Source of the DNA: an uncultured Parabacteroides sp.
GTDB lineage: Bacteria > Bacteroidota > Bacteroidia > Bacteroidales > Tannerellaceae
Direction of reading: 5' to 3'
Length of the DNA: 64,000 nt
NCBI GenBank assembly: GCA_949298575.1
Contig: CASFXH010000023.1
Location: 1-64,000 of the forward strand
The notes below the pieces were generated by a model that worked only from the letters and a program-made list of their open reading frames with translations, made no database searches and was not told the DNA's origin. The position numbers were made by a program, and so were the translations under genes. Position 1 is the stretch's first letter, and each line of letters begins with the position of its first letter. Positions 9,760 to 18,596 of the stretch are shown in pieces.

Positions 9760-12700
9760 ACCTCTTCCCTCCTATAAATAAACCAATAAACCAATGGGAT
9801 TATAAACAAACTGACCGCCGTACCGACCACCATGGCCGCAATCATCGCGATCGATAAAGGTTTCTGCAACTCACTTCCGATATCGAACGAGAAAAGCAAC
9901 GGCACCATTCCGAAAATAGTCGTCAACGAAGTCATGATGATTGGCCGCAAACGCCGGCGCCCCGCCTCATGGATCGCTTCCAAGAGGGGCATGCCCGCCT
10001 TCCGGTATTCGTTGATGGCATCCAATTTCAAGATGGAGTCGTTGATGATGATACCGCAAGTGACCACGATACCGATGGCGCTCATCAGGTTCAACGTATG
10101 CCCCGTCACCCACAAGAGGATCAACGAGGCGGCCACGTCGATCGGGATCTCCAGCAAGACAATGAGCGGTTGCCGGAAGTCTTCGAACTGGGCGGCCAGA
10201 ATAAAATACATCAAGATAATCGAGACCAAAAGGATCACCACCAACTCGTTCAGCATTTGCTGGTTCGAGAAGAAGCTTCCCGAGAAGACAACCTCCCAGT
10301 CCGGCGCCTCGCTCACCACCGAACGGACCGCCAACATCAACCCGTCCGCGTCCGCCACGTCGTAGAAAGAGAACGGCACGTATTCCCCGTCCTTTCCCGC
10401 CGTCAGCGTTTTCAAGTCCTCAGCCGCCGAGAGCCGCACGAACGCTTGCAAAGGCAGCTCGTAGGCCTCACCTCCCTCTTCCCGGGGCGCGACGGGGATC
10501 AAGGTCGTTCGCAAGATCTCATCGATAGTCTTCGTCTCGCCGGCGATGGTGATCGGCAGATATTGTTGGAACGAGCGCAACGTCGCGATCTCGTTTTCTT
10601 GAAACGCGGTCTTCAACGCCCGTTCCACCTCCGCGTAATCGACCCGGTAAAGCAACAGCTTATCCCAATCGATCGTTAAATTCAATTGGTCCTCAAACGC
10701 GACACCGACCGGCATATGTCCGGAACGCTCGTCGATCCGCTCGGCCATCGCCCGCAAGGACGCGGCTTCGGCCGTCTGCTCCTTGTTGTTGAGCCGCAGC
10801 TCCGCGACCAGATCCGCCTCACCCGTCACGAACAGTTTCTCGAAGACCGTCGCCGGGGGCGAGAAGGTAAACACCGCGTCCGGATAATGGCTCCGCAACC
10901 ATTCCTGGAGCGTCAGCCGCAAGGGATCGATCTCCTCCGAGGTGGCCGTCCGCAAATAAAGTTCCGTCTCCGAGACCGACAGGGCTTGTTCCTGGCTCAG
11001 CAAGAACTGTTGTTGACCGATATAAGCCGTATGCGAGGCACCCGCCTCATCCATCACCTCAAACAATTGCCGCACGCGAGCCTGGTTCTCGTCCAAATGG
11101 ATGTTCTCGTTCCAATCCACGTGAACGATCAACTCCTGCTGGTCGATAGCCGGCATCCGAGTCTTGGGCATCTCATAAAACAACCAAGCGCAAAGCGGGA
11201 CGGAAACCACGAGCGACAAGATACTCAACCGCTTGTGGCTAAAAGTCCAGTCGACACCCTTGTCGTAGAAACGATACAAGGCCTTGTCGTTGACGACCTC
11301 CCGCAAATTGATCCGCCCCCAGAAACCTTTGGGCGAAGGCAAGTCGTAAACCAACTTATACAATACCGGCAAAAGAAGGATACCCGTAAAATAGGAAACC
11401 AACAACCCCACCGTCACGGCGAACGCCTGATCGTAGAAGATCGCGCCGGCGATCCCGCTCATGAATACCAACGGGACGAACACCGCGATCGTCGTCAACG
11501 TCGAGCTGAGCATCGGCGTGATCACCTCCGTCGTTCCACTGGCGCACGCCTCCTCCAGGCTCTGCCCTTTCGCCCGGTATTGCGCGATATTCTCCGTCAC
11601 GATAATCGAGCTATCGATCATCATACCCAACGCCAAGATCAAACCGGAAAGCGAGATGATGTTGAGTGACATGTGGAAAAGATAGAAGAACAAGAAGCTG
11701 GTGATGATACTCACCGTCATGCTTAAACCGATCACGATCGGGCTGCGCATATCACCCAGGAAAAGGATCGCCACGATGAAGATGAAGAGGAAACCCAACG
11801 TCAGGTTCTGCTGGAGGTTGGAGATGGTGTAATCAAGCAACTCGGTCTGGTCGCGAGTGATGGAGAACTCGATGTCGGGATAGGTCTCCGCGAAAGTGTC
11901 GGTCACTTCCGCCAACGCCTCTTTCATGGCCGCCATGTTCTCGTCGGCTTGCTTGATGATCGAGAGGGTGACGGCTCGCTTGCCGTTCGCGTAGGCGTAA
12001 CCGTCGGGATGGCTGGAGACCTCTTCCACCCGGGCCAAGTCCTTGAATTGATAGAGGCGCCCGTGGCTTTTCAGGTAAATATTCCGCACGTCGTCGACCG
12101 TCCGGAGCAACGAGGAGATTTTTACATTGTATTCATAATAGCCTTCCTTGATGGAAAGGTTGCCCGGCTCGACGTTGTAGGCCGCCAACGCCGTCTCGAG
12201 GTCGCGCTGCGTCAGGTCGGCCATGCGCAACTTCGCCATGTCGGGCATGATGCGCAATTCGCGCTCCACCAAACCAGTCACGTCGACCATCGCCACCTCG
12301 GGCAATTGCTCGATCCGCCTTTTGATGACGGTCTCGGCGAATTGGCAAAGCGTCAGGAAAGCCTCGCCCTCGTCACCCGAGCGCAGCGTCAGGTTCAAAT
12401 AGAAGACTGGCACGTCGGTCGCGCTCGCCTTGACGACCCGGGGCCGTTCCATCTCGCGGGGCAAGAGGTTCATCGCCGCGTCGATCTTCTCGTTTACCTC
12501 GATAAAGGCCAGATCCGTATTCGTCCCGAAATCGAAACTGAGGCGGATCAGGCCGGAGCCGTCGCGCGTCTCGCTATGGATATCGCGCAAACCCGCCACT
12601 TGAGCCAATTGCTGGCGGATCGGCTTGACAACCGTATTCTCCAGCTCGCGCGCCGAGGCCTGCCGATCGTCGACCTGGACGGTGATCTCCGGGATGGCGA

Positions 12701-12812
12701 TATCGGGCAAGAGGGAAACGGGCAACGTGAAATAAGTCACCAGTCCCAACAAGAAACAGGCCGTAAACGCCATGAAGACGGCGATCGGGCGACGGAGCAA
12801 GAATTTGATCAT
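9756..12812 (-). CDS. RND efflux permease (first pump of the operon)
   Basis: This 1018-residue AcrB-like inner-membrane transporter begins MIKFLLRRPIAVFM, the usual RND TM1 start. It has two periplasmic loops. TM4 carries LGMMIDSSIIVTENI (a single Asp), and the C-terminal half ends in membrane helices with GIIINDSI. It overlaps the adaptor gene upstream and the channel gene downstream by 4 nt each. It has only low similarity to the other pump in the operon. Bile salts, dyes, drugs or lipids are all possible substrates. Confidence 0.92.
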   Translation of the reverse strand: MIKFLLRRPIAVFMAFTACFLLGLVTYFTLPVSLLPDIAIPEITVQVDDRQASARELENTVVKPIRQQLAQVAGLRDIHSETRDGSGLIRLSFDFGTNTDLAFIEVNEKIDAAMNLLPREMERPRVVKASATDVPVFYLNLTLRSGDEGEAFLTLCQFAETVIKRRIEQLPEVAMVDVTGLVERELRIMPDMAKLRMADLTQRDLETALAAYNVEPGNLSIKEGYYEYNVKISSLLRTVDDVRNIYLKSHGRLYQFKDLARVEEVSSHPDGYAYANGKRAVTLSIIKQADENMAAMKEALAEVTDTFAETYPDIEFSITRDQTELLDYTISNLQQNLTLGFLFIFIVAILFLGDMRSPIVIGLSMTVSIITSFLFFYLFHMSLNIISLSGLILALGMMIDSSIIVTENIAQYRAKGQSLEEACASGTTEVITPMLSSTLTTIAVFVPLVFMSGIAGAIFYDQAFAVTVGLLVSYFTGILLLPVLYKLVYDLPSPKGFWGRINLREVVNDKALYRFYDKGVDWTFSHKRLSILSLVVSVPLCAWLFYEMPKTRMPAIDQQELIVHVDWNENIHLDENQARVRQLFEVMDEAGASHTAYIGQQQFLLSQEQALSVSETELYLRTATSEEIDPLRLTLQEWLRSHYPDAVFTFSPPATVFEKLFVTGEADLVAELRLNNKEQTAEAASLRAMAERIDERSGHMPVGVAFEDQLNLTIDWDKLLLYRVDYAEVERALKTAFQENEIATLRSFQQYLPITIAGETKTIDEILRTTLIPVAPREEGGEAYELPLQAFVRLSAAEDLKTLTAGKDGEYVPFSFYDVADADGLMLAVRSVVSEAPDWEVVFSGSFFSNQQMLNELVVILLVSIILMYFILAAQFEDFRQPLIVLLEIPIDVAASLILLWVTGHTLNLMSAIGIVVTCGIIINDSILKLDAINEYRKAGMPLLEAIHEAGRRRLRPIIMTSLTTIFGMVPLLFSFDIGSELQKPLSIAMIAAMVVGTAVSLFIIPLVYWFIYRREEV

Positions 12813-13888
12813 GGCAATACCTGGACTGGAGCCTCGTGGGCCAAGTTAATATTTCCACTCGTAATCACTTGGTCGCCTACCTTCAGACCCTCGACGATCG
12901 TGTAGCATGAATCGTTCTCGAGACCTGTCGTGACATAATTCCAGCGGGCCTTGTCGCCGTCGAGCGTGAAGACGACCTGTTTGCCCGAGCGCATCACGAC
13001 CGCCCCTTTCGGCACGACCAATTGCTTGCCCAGCGAACGGTTGACCCGCACCCGCACGTTCATGCCATCGAACAAGCGGGATGAGGAACGCACCAACGCT
13101 TTCACCCGGACCAACCCATCCTCGTCGACCACGGGGTTGATCTCGCTGATCGAGCCCCGCGCTTCCACCGCCGGATCCGCGAAAGGCGATACACCGACCT
13201 CGTCGCCCACGCGAATCAAGGTCAGCTCGTTCTCGAGGACGGAGAAATCAACTTCCATCGCCGAGGGGTCGATCACCAGGCAGAAAGGCTCATCGGCCGT
13301 GACCCAATTATTGGATTTGGAAAAGAGATTGGCCACGATCCCCGCGAAGGGCGCACGGATCACGGCGTGGCTGGCCTCGTAGCGCGCCAGGTCATACTCG
13401 GCCTGGGCTTGCTCGTAGCCGCTCTGGGTGCGGGCCAAGGCGGCGACCGACGCGGGGACCCGCGCCGTGTCGGACAACATATAACCTTGCCCGATCAGGG
13501 CGTCTTGCATATCGAGTTTCGCTTTTTGATAGGCTTCTTCCGCCTTGCGCAAGGCGTTTTGGAGGCGGAACGTATCCAAGCGGGCGATCTCCTGCCCGGC
13601 GGTTACCCGCTCCCCGTTGCGGACCAATACCCGCTCCAGCTCGCCGGCCGCCTCGAAGCGCAATTCCGCCCGGCGCTGGGCCGTCAGCTTGCCGTTGCTG
13701 ATCAAGACCGCCTCAAAATCCTCTTCCGCGAGCGGCATCACCGTCACTTGGTTGCTTTCCTGCATTAAGACGGTCTCGACCGACGATTCGTCATCCTCGT
13801 TCGTCGCGCCGCCTCCACACGCGGCCGCGCCGATCATTCCTCCCAGCCCCAGGATGCCCCCGAGCGCTTGTCGTATCCAATTTCTCAT
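12809..13888 (-). CDS. RND periplasmic adaptor lipoprotein (membrane fusion protein)
   Basis: This 359-residue lipoprotein (lipobox GAAAC, Cys24) has the adaptor layout. The first lipoyl half is ELERVLVRNGERVTAGQEIA, then a helical hairpin (about residues 105-165). The second lipoyl half is ASHAVIRAPFAGIVANLF, then beta-barrel and membrane-proximal domains ending near GLKVGDQVITSG. It is the first gene of the adaptor-pump-channel-pump operon and overlaps the first pump by 4 nt. It is the only adaptor for two pumps. Confidence 0.92.
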   Translation of the reverse strand: MRNWIRQALGGILGLGGMIGAAACGGGATNEDDESSVETVLMQESNQVTVMPLAEEDFEAVLISNGKLTAQRRAELRFEAAGELERVLVRNGERVTAGQEIARLDTFRLQNALRKAEEAYQKAKLDMQDALIGQGYMLSDTARVPASVAALARTQSGYEQAQAEYDLARYEASHAVIRAPFAGIVANLFSKSNNWVTADEPFCLVIDPSAMEVDFSVLENELTLIRVGDEVGVSPFADPAVEARGSISEINPVVDEDGLVRVKALVRSSSRLFDGMNVRVRVNRSLGKQLVVPKGAVVMRSGKQVVFTLDGDKARWNYVTTGLENDSCYTIVEGLKVGDQVITSGNINLAHEAPVQVLP

Positions 13889-14065
13889 AATCGTATTACT
13901 TTCGTTTCACAAAGTCATTCGCGAAGTAAATAAAAAAATAGAATTACGCAAAGTTCCGAATGTAGACAATCGCCCAAACGGCCTTTTCTTTCGGAATTTA
14001 TTTATTCTCAATATTCTAATCACGATTTACTCTCCTTTTGCGGTAGACAGATATTCTTAAAAAAT

Positions 14066-15085
14066 TCAAATCAAACCCTCCAGATCCAAATAGCCGAGCT
14101 GCGAATCGTCGTCGAAATTCATGATCAGGCGATCGCGCTCGCCGTCGTAGCACATCGAGAGGATGTCGTAGCCCACGTCGAGCGTCCGGAGGTAATTGCC
14201 GTCGAGGTCAAAGACCAGGAGTCTCGTCGTGCGGGCCGTCGCGTAGTCCTCGCCGGAATAGGAGACGATCAGCTTCCCGTCGGTGGTGAAGACGGCTTTC
14301 GAATAATAGGATTTCTCTTGGCGCGAGTTCCATTCAGGTCCGTAGATGTTGGCCTTGACGCGGCCCTCGAAGTCGCCGATCGAGAGGAGATCCACCCGGT
14401 TGTACATCTCGACGTATAGCCCGTATTCGCCGGAAGCGGCGCACGTGACGCGGATCTTCTCCAAGTCGTCGCGGACGGGAGAGATCGGGACGATCGCGCC
14501 CGTCGTCATGTTCCAACGGGCGACACGGGGCACGAAGTCGCTATTCCCCCGCGGATAGATCACACGGCCCACGCAGAGCGTATCATTGACGTAAGTGTAA
14601 TCGGAAGGAAAGGCGTCAGCGTCAAGCGATAGCCACTCGGCGCCCGCGTAAGGCTCGTCGCGTAGGAGGCTGTCCAGCTCGTAGACGAAAATCTTCCGCT
14701 TCCCGAAATCCGGGAGGAAAAAGCGCCCGTGGGACTCGTCCGTCGCGATCGGCCCCCAAATCGTGATCTCCTCCGGACCCGGCCCGATGGGAATGACGCT
14801 CTTGAGGTAACGATAATCGTCGCGGGAAAAGAGGTGGACGCAGCATTCGTTCGTCGCGCACTCCCCCACCACGACCAGGCATTCGCCAAGGACATTGGGC
14901 ACGCCCACATTCCCCAACAACACCTCGTCGGTCGGGATCTCGCGGATGGCCTCGCGGACGGAGACGACCCTGTCGCGCGACGACTGGTGGATTTCCGTCC
15001 CCCGCCGCCCCGGTTGGCAGGCGACGAGCGCCAAAAGGGCCCCCACGCAAAGGGGCAACAACTGTTTTCTCTTCATGCGTCTCAT
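14066..15085 (-). CDS. Propeller lipoprotein, BF3164/TolB-like type
   Basis: This 339-residue lipoprotein (LVAC, Cys23) has a body of repeated beta strands resembling the TolB-like 6-bladed propeller of the BF3164 family. Repeat-like segments include LLVFDLDGNYLRTLDVGY near the C-terminus. GC content is high. It lies 17 nt after the propeller gene at 15103-16197 and is probably co-transcribed. Function is unknown; propeller lipoproteins in Bacteroidales often accompany NVEALA or GG-leader peptide genes, as in this window. Either the first or fourth codon (both ATG) could be the start. Confidence 0.7.
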   Translation of the reverse strand: MRRMKRKQLLPLCVGALLALVACQPGRRGTEIHQSSRDRVVSVREAIREIPTDEVLLGNVGVPNVLGECLVVVGECATNECCVHLFSRDDYRYLKSVIPIGPGPEEITIWGPIATDESHGRFFLPDFGKRKIFVYELDSLLRDEPYAGAEWLSLDADAFPSDYTYVNDTLCVGRVIYPRGNSDFVPRVARWNMTTGAIVPISPVRDDLEKIRVTCAASGEYGLYVEMYNRVDLLSIGDFEGRVKANIYGPEWNSRQEKSYYSKAVFTTDGKLIVSYSGEDYATARTTRLLVFDLDGNYLRTLDVGYDILSMCYDGERDRLIMNFDDDSQLGYLDLEGLI

Positions 15086-15102
15086 TTTTTCTCTTTATAC
15101 CT

Positions 15103-16197
15103 TTAATATATATTTCGCAAGCAAAGCACGAAGTCTTCCTTTTCCAAGAAAGCCTGGACCGAATCGGGCAGGGCCGACGTGTCCATCCCCGGCTCGTAGT
15201 AGGCGATAGAGAGGGTGTCCGAATAGCCGATCAGCATCGGGTTGGCGTATTCCTCCTGCTCGGCGGCTTCGTAGAAGGTGTTCGAGCGGCGGTCGTAGAC
15301 GAAGGGCACCGTCTTCCGCCCCTTGAGGAAAGCGCCCTGGATGTAACGCGGCGTCACCGCCACGTAGTCGCGCAAGGCGCACAGGCTCTCAAATTCGGGC
15401 AGGTTGCGCTCGACGTCCGTCTTGTACGCGTCGGGGACGTTCCGCGAGCCGAAGTCGAACTCGAGGCTGTCGCGCAACGTGCCCGACGAGTCGAAAAGGT
15501 AGACGCGGTTGTCGATGGGCTGGTTGTAAGAGATCCCGTCGGCCGTGCGGATGAAGATGTAGCCGGAGATCCAATAGGCGTTGTCGAAAAGGCCGTCGTA
15601 GGCGAGGCTCGTGTCGACGACGTTCAGCGCCGTGTCCGTCCGGATGACCTCCACCCCGGCGTAGTCCAGCTCGTTCCACGCGGTGAGGCCGAAGAGGAAG
15701 CCCCCGTCGACGGCCTGGATCGTGCTCGCGTCGTACGTGAAAGGCCGGTCGTCAATGTACGCGAGGTCGGCGTCGTAGCGGAAAAGCCGGTCGCGCTGCC
15801 CGTCGAGGAAATAGATGTCGCCCGAGGGCGTCACGTCGAAGTCCGTGACTTGCAAATACTCCCGCGGCCCCTGCCCCCGCCTGCCGACCTGCCCGATCCC
15901 CCGGCCGTCGCGCCCGAAGACGAACAAGTCTCGCTCCCTGCCACGCGTGGCCTGGAGGTAAATCCGGTCGCCGCGGACGATCGCCTTCTCGATTCGCGAG
16001 AAATCCGTCGCCCCGTCGTCGGAGCGCAAGAGGACATACTCCTCGCGGATGCCGCGGTCGGTCATCAGCTCCGCGAAATCCTTCACGCGGGCCTCGTCGT
16101 AGACGATCGTATGGGTGGGGTCCGCGCCGCCCGTCTCCCCGCCGCAAGCGGACAGAAAGAGGGCAAGGGAAAAGAATAAATACTTTAAATCTTTCAT
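15103..16197 (-). CDS. 6-bladed beta-propeller lipoprotein (DUF5128 type)
   Basis: This 364-residue lipoprotein (LSAC, Cys18) is a close paralogue of the protein at 18597-19688. The region after the signal peptide is shared (IREEYVLLRS, GPREYL). The last ~42 residues are almost identical (LIGYSDTLSIAYYEPGMDT and then ALPDSVQAFLEKEDFVLC), although the DNA differs at many third positions. Known family members are surface or periplasmic lipoproteins of unknown function. A role in binding the peptides encoded nearby is possible, but only inferred. Confidence 0.75.
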   Translation of the reverse strand: MKDLKYLFFSLALFLSACGGETGGADPTHTIVYDEARVKDFAELMTDRGIREEYVLLRSDDGATDFSRIEKAIVRGDRIYLQATRGRERDLFVFGRDGRGIGQVGRRGQGPREYLQVTDFDVTPSGDIYFLDGQRDRLFRYDADLAYIDDRPFTYDASTIQAVDGGFLFGLTAWNELDYAGVEVIRTDTALNVVDTSLAYDGLFDNAYWISGYIFIRTADGISYNQPIDNRVYLFDSSGTLRDSLEFDFGSRNVPDAYKTDVERNLPEFESLCALRDYVAVTPRYIQGAFLKGRKTVPFVYDRRSNTFYEAAEQEEYANPMLIGYSDTLSIAYYEPGMDTSALPDSVQAFLEKEDFVLCLRNIY

Positions 16198-16214
16198 ATT
16201 TACTTATTTAAATG

Positions 16215-16345
16215 AACAATCAAAAGTGGACAGTGGACAATTGAAAGTGGACAATGTGATTGAGAATGAGCAATAAAAAAATGGACAATCAAACGATTAC
16301 CTAGAAAATAATTATCGTCAATTGTCCATTTTCAATTGCCAGTCC
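16215..16345. repeat. Intergenic inverted repeat of a TGGACAATT-type unit
   Basis: The left side holds several copies of (A)GTGGACAATTGAAAGTGG. The right side (about 16318-16341) holds the inverse, CAATTGTCCATTTTCAATTG. Paired arms match at about 17 of 19 positions. This fills the gap between the DUF6261-type gene and the propeller gene. Such simple repeats are common in Bacteroidales intergenic DNA. Confidence 0.55.
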
Positions 16346-16346
16346 C

Positions 16347-17219
16347 TCAGACTACTTCCGGCGAACCGTCGCCATCACTGTCCACGCCGGGTTGCGGCTC
16401 CGTGGGCTCGGTCGGCGTCTCCTCGTCGGGGGTCTCGGGCTCGGTCGGGGTTTCCTCGCCGGGGTTCTCGGGCTTGGGATCCTCGGTGGGTTTCTCCTCC
16501 TTCTTGTCGTCGTCTTTTTTAGAAGATTGCCCCAAAGCCTCTTGCTTGTAGCGCTTGATCATCGAATTCATTTGCTCGATAAAATCCTTGTAGTCCGCGT
16601 CGCCTTCGATCAGGGCGTAAGCGTTCACCTTCTTGATCAGCGCCTCGTAGGCATCGTCCGTGTCCGCACGGGCGGCTTTCATGGCCCCGGCCTTGCGCCC
16701 CGCCGTCTCGTCGTCGCGTTGGTCGAGCAACTCGCGGACCTTGTCGTTCGCTTCCTTCATCTTATCGCGGAAAGTGGTCAGTCCCAAGGCCTCCACGCTC
16801 GCCGCGAGCTTCCCGAGCAGGTCGGACAGCATGTTGGCCATCAAACCCGTCTGGCGGTCGAGCTGCATGTGCGTGTCGAGCTTGTAGTCCACGGTGTTTT
16901 GCCACAATTTCTTCGCGTGCGTAAGCAACTCGCCTTCCGGCAATTTCAACAGACCTTTGACCGTAGCCCGGTACCCCCGATAATAGCTATCGCGGAAACC
17001 GTCCCATTTCGCGATATCGTCCGTCAAGAAACTCTTTTGCGAGATCTTCAAGCAATTGTCCTCCACCGCGAACGCCTGCTTCAAGATCACGAGCTCCGGA
17101 CTGACCTTCGCCTTGACGATCTCGTTGGCCTCGATCCTCGTGATCGTCGCCTCCATATAACGGAAATGGGCTCCGTTGTTCAGGAGGGATGTGCTTAATG
17201 AATTTACTTCCATCGCCAT
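16347..17219 (-). CDS. DUF6261-type protein with acidic Pro/Glu/Thr tail (copy A)
   Basis: This 290-residue protein has no signal peptide. Residues 1-220 are mostly helical and resemble the DUF6261 family of Bacteroidales. Residues 225-275 are a low-complexity Lys/Asp/Glu then Pro/Glu/Thr tail. It ends QPGVDSDGDGSPEVV, matching the end of the paralogue at 33064-33993 (QPGVDNDGDGSPEVV). The DxDGDGxP motif resembles calcium-binding thrombospondin-type-3 or dockerin loops. The gene is preceded by eight palindromic 41-bp repeats (17302-17607). Function unknown. Confidence 0.7.
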   Translation of the reverse strand: MAMEVNSLSTSLLNNGAHFRYMEATITRIEANEIVKAKVSPELVILKQAFAVEDNCLKISQKSFLTDDIAKWDGFRDSYYRGYRATVKGLLKLPEGELLTHAKKLWQNTVDYKLDTHMQLDRQTGLMANMLSDLLGKLAASVEALGLTTFRDKMKEANDKVRELLDQRDDETAGRKAGAMKAARADTDDAYEALIKKVNAYALIEGDADYKDFIEQMNSMIKRYKQEALGQSSKKDDDKKEEKPTEDPKPENPGEETPTEPETPDEETPTEPTEPQPGVDSDGDGSPEVV

Positions 17220-17301
17220 ATATTTTAGTTTAAATGTTATTACTAGAGGGAAATCCCCCGTTTTCGCTCTCCATTTCCAGCTCCCACAAAAATCGCGAGC
17301 G

Positions 17302-17607
17302 CTAGAAAAACTTTTTCTACCTTCAATACAACCCGTCAGGACCTAGAAAAACTTTTTCTACCTTCAATACAACCCGTCAGGACCTAGAAAAACTTTTTCT
17401 ACCTTCAATACAACCCGTCGGAACCTAGAAAAACTTTTTCTACCTTCAATACAACCCGTCGGAACCTAGAAAAACTTTTTCTAGCCATTCTCATTTTTCG
17501 CGACCGCTAGAAAAACCTTTTCTAGCCGCTCCAATTTTTGGGAACCGCTAGAAAAACTTTTTCTAGCCCTTCCAATTTTTTGGAACCACTAGAAAATCGT
17601 TTTCTAG
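17302..17607. repeat. Eight-unit palindrome array, exact 41-bp period
   Basis: Near-perfect palindromes CTAGAAAAACTTTTTCTAG start at 17302, 17343, 17384, 17425, 17466, 17507, 17548 and 17589, always 41 bp apart. In the first four units the last base is C rather than G. The spacers of units 1-4 are almost identical (CTTCAATACAACCCGTC). Those of units 5-7 have diverged, yet spacing is unchanged. Unit 8 reads CTAGAAAATCGTTTTCTAG. The array lies 83 bp upstream of the DUF6261-type gene and fills most of the 500-bp gap to the signal peptidase gene; the rest of the gap shows no gene. Confidence 0.9.
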
Positions 17608-17718
17608 CCCCCGCGTTTTCCGCGAAATGAGCATCCGTAAGCGAAACCGCCCCGAACGGCTGTAAAATTATAGTGTTTTCGCGAAAACGCAAGCGGATTG
17701 TGGGAATTATTTTCGTTT

Positions 17719-18585
17719 TTAGTCGATTTTTTTCAAGGATCTCGCCAATCGCCATTCACCAGACGAGGGAACAACCGATTTCCAGATCCAACAAGCCTTT
17801 CCAACGATGAAATCACCCGGCACCAATCCCCAATAACGAGAATCCCGCGAGTCCTCCACGTTATCACCCGCCATAAAATAATAGTTCTTCCGGAAGCGAT
17901 AGGTATCCAAACGGCGACTACCTACGTATAATAAGGTATCTCGTAGGGCCAGCCGCTCGCCCAATTCCCATTCGATCAAAAAACGATAGAGCGCGATATG
18001 CTTCCTCGTCAATGCGATCTCATCACCAGCCTTCGGGATATAGAGCGGCCCGAAATTTTTCACGTTCCAATCCACAATCGTATCAAAAGGGAAGCATCGA
18101 TCATCTTCCTCTCCGAACGCCATTGGGATCTCACGCGAAAACCGTTTTTGCGCAGGCAAGTACCCAACCGTATCCGGCAACCCGGCTACCTGGTAATAAC
18201 CATTCTGGATCGAAAGACTGTCGCCCGGCAATCCGACACAGCGTTTGACAAAATATTTCAACAAATGCATCTCCATCTTCTCTTCCATCCGAGGATAAGG
18301 CTCATGAAATACAACCACGTCGCCCCGCCGAACCAAACGCCATCCGGGCAAGCGAAAAACCTCCAGGCGTTCCCCCCGCATCGCAGCGGACAAGTCGAAC
18401 AACCGCGGGCCGTAAACCAATTTGTTTACCAAGACATAATCCCCTTCCCACAAGGTAGGCGACATGGATCGTGTTGGTATCCGGAACGAAGCGATCACGA
18501 AGATTCTCAAAACTATCCAAACGACAAGCGCGACAAAAAGCGCAAGGAAGGTGTTCAGGATAGTATTTAGAAGCTTTCGTCGCAT
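17719..18585 (-). CDS. lepB: Signal peptidase I
   Basis: This 288-residue membrane protease removes signal peptides on the periplasmic side. One N-terminal membrane helix (residues 8-34) is followed by box B RSMSPTL with catalytic Ser40 and box D KRCVGLPGDS with catalytic Lys114. Box E is GDNVEDSRDSRYWG (240-253). All catalytic elements are intact. It starts 11 nt after the propeller gene at 18597-19688, so it belongs to the NVEALA peptide operon. A cluster-dedicated copy that matures these exported products is a reasonable inference; a housekeeping role cannot be excluded. Confidence 0.92.
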   Translation of the reverse strand: MRRKLLNTILNTFLALFVALVVWIVLRIFVIASFRIPTRSMSPTLWEGDYVLVNKLVYGPRLFDLSAAMRGERLEVFRLPGWRLVRRGDVVVFHEPYPRMEEKMEMHLLKYFVKRCVGLPGDSLSIQNGYYQVAGLPDTVGYLPAQKRFSREIPMAFGEEDDRCFPFDTIVDWNVKNFGPLYIPKAGDEIALTRKHIALYRFLIEWELGERLALRDTLLYVGSRRLDTYRFRKNYYFMAGDNVEDSRDSRYWGLVPGDFIVGKACWIWKSVVPSSGEWRLARSLKKID

Positions 18586-18596
18586 AATATTTCATG

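Noticed and set aside
17302-17607. CRISPR array (19-bp repeats with 22-bp spacers)
   Set aside because: The repeats are palindromes, spacers of units 1-4 are nearly identical, and no cas genes are nearby.
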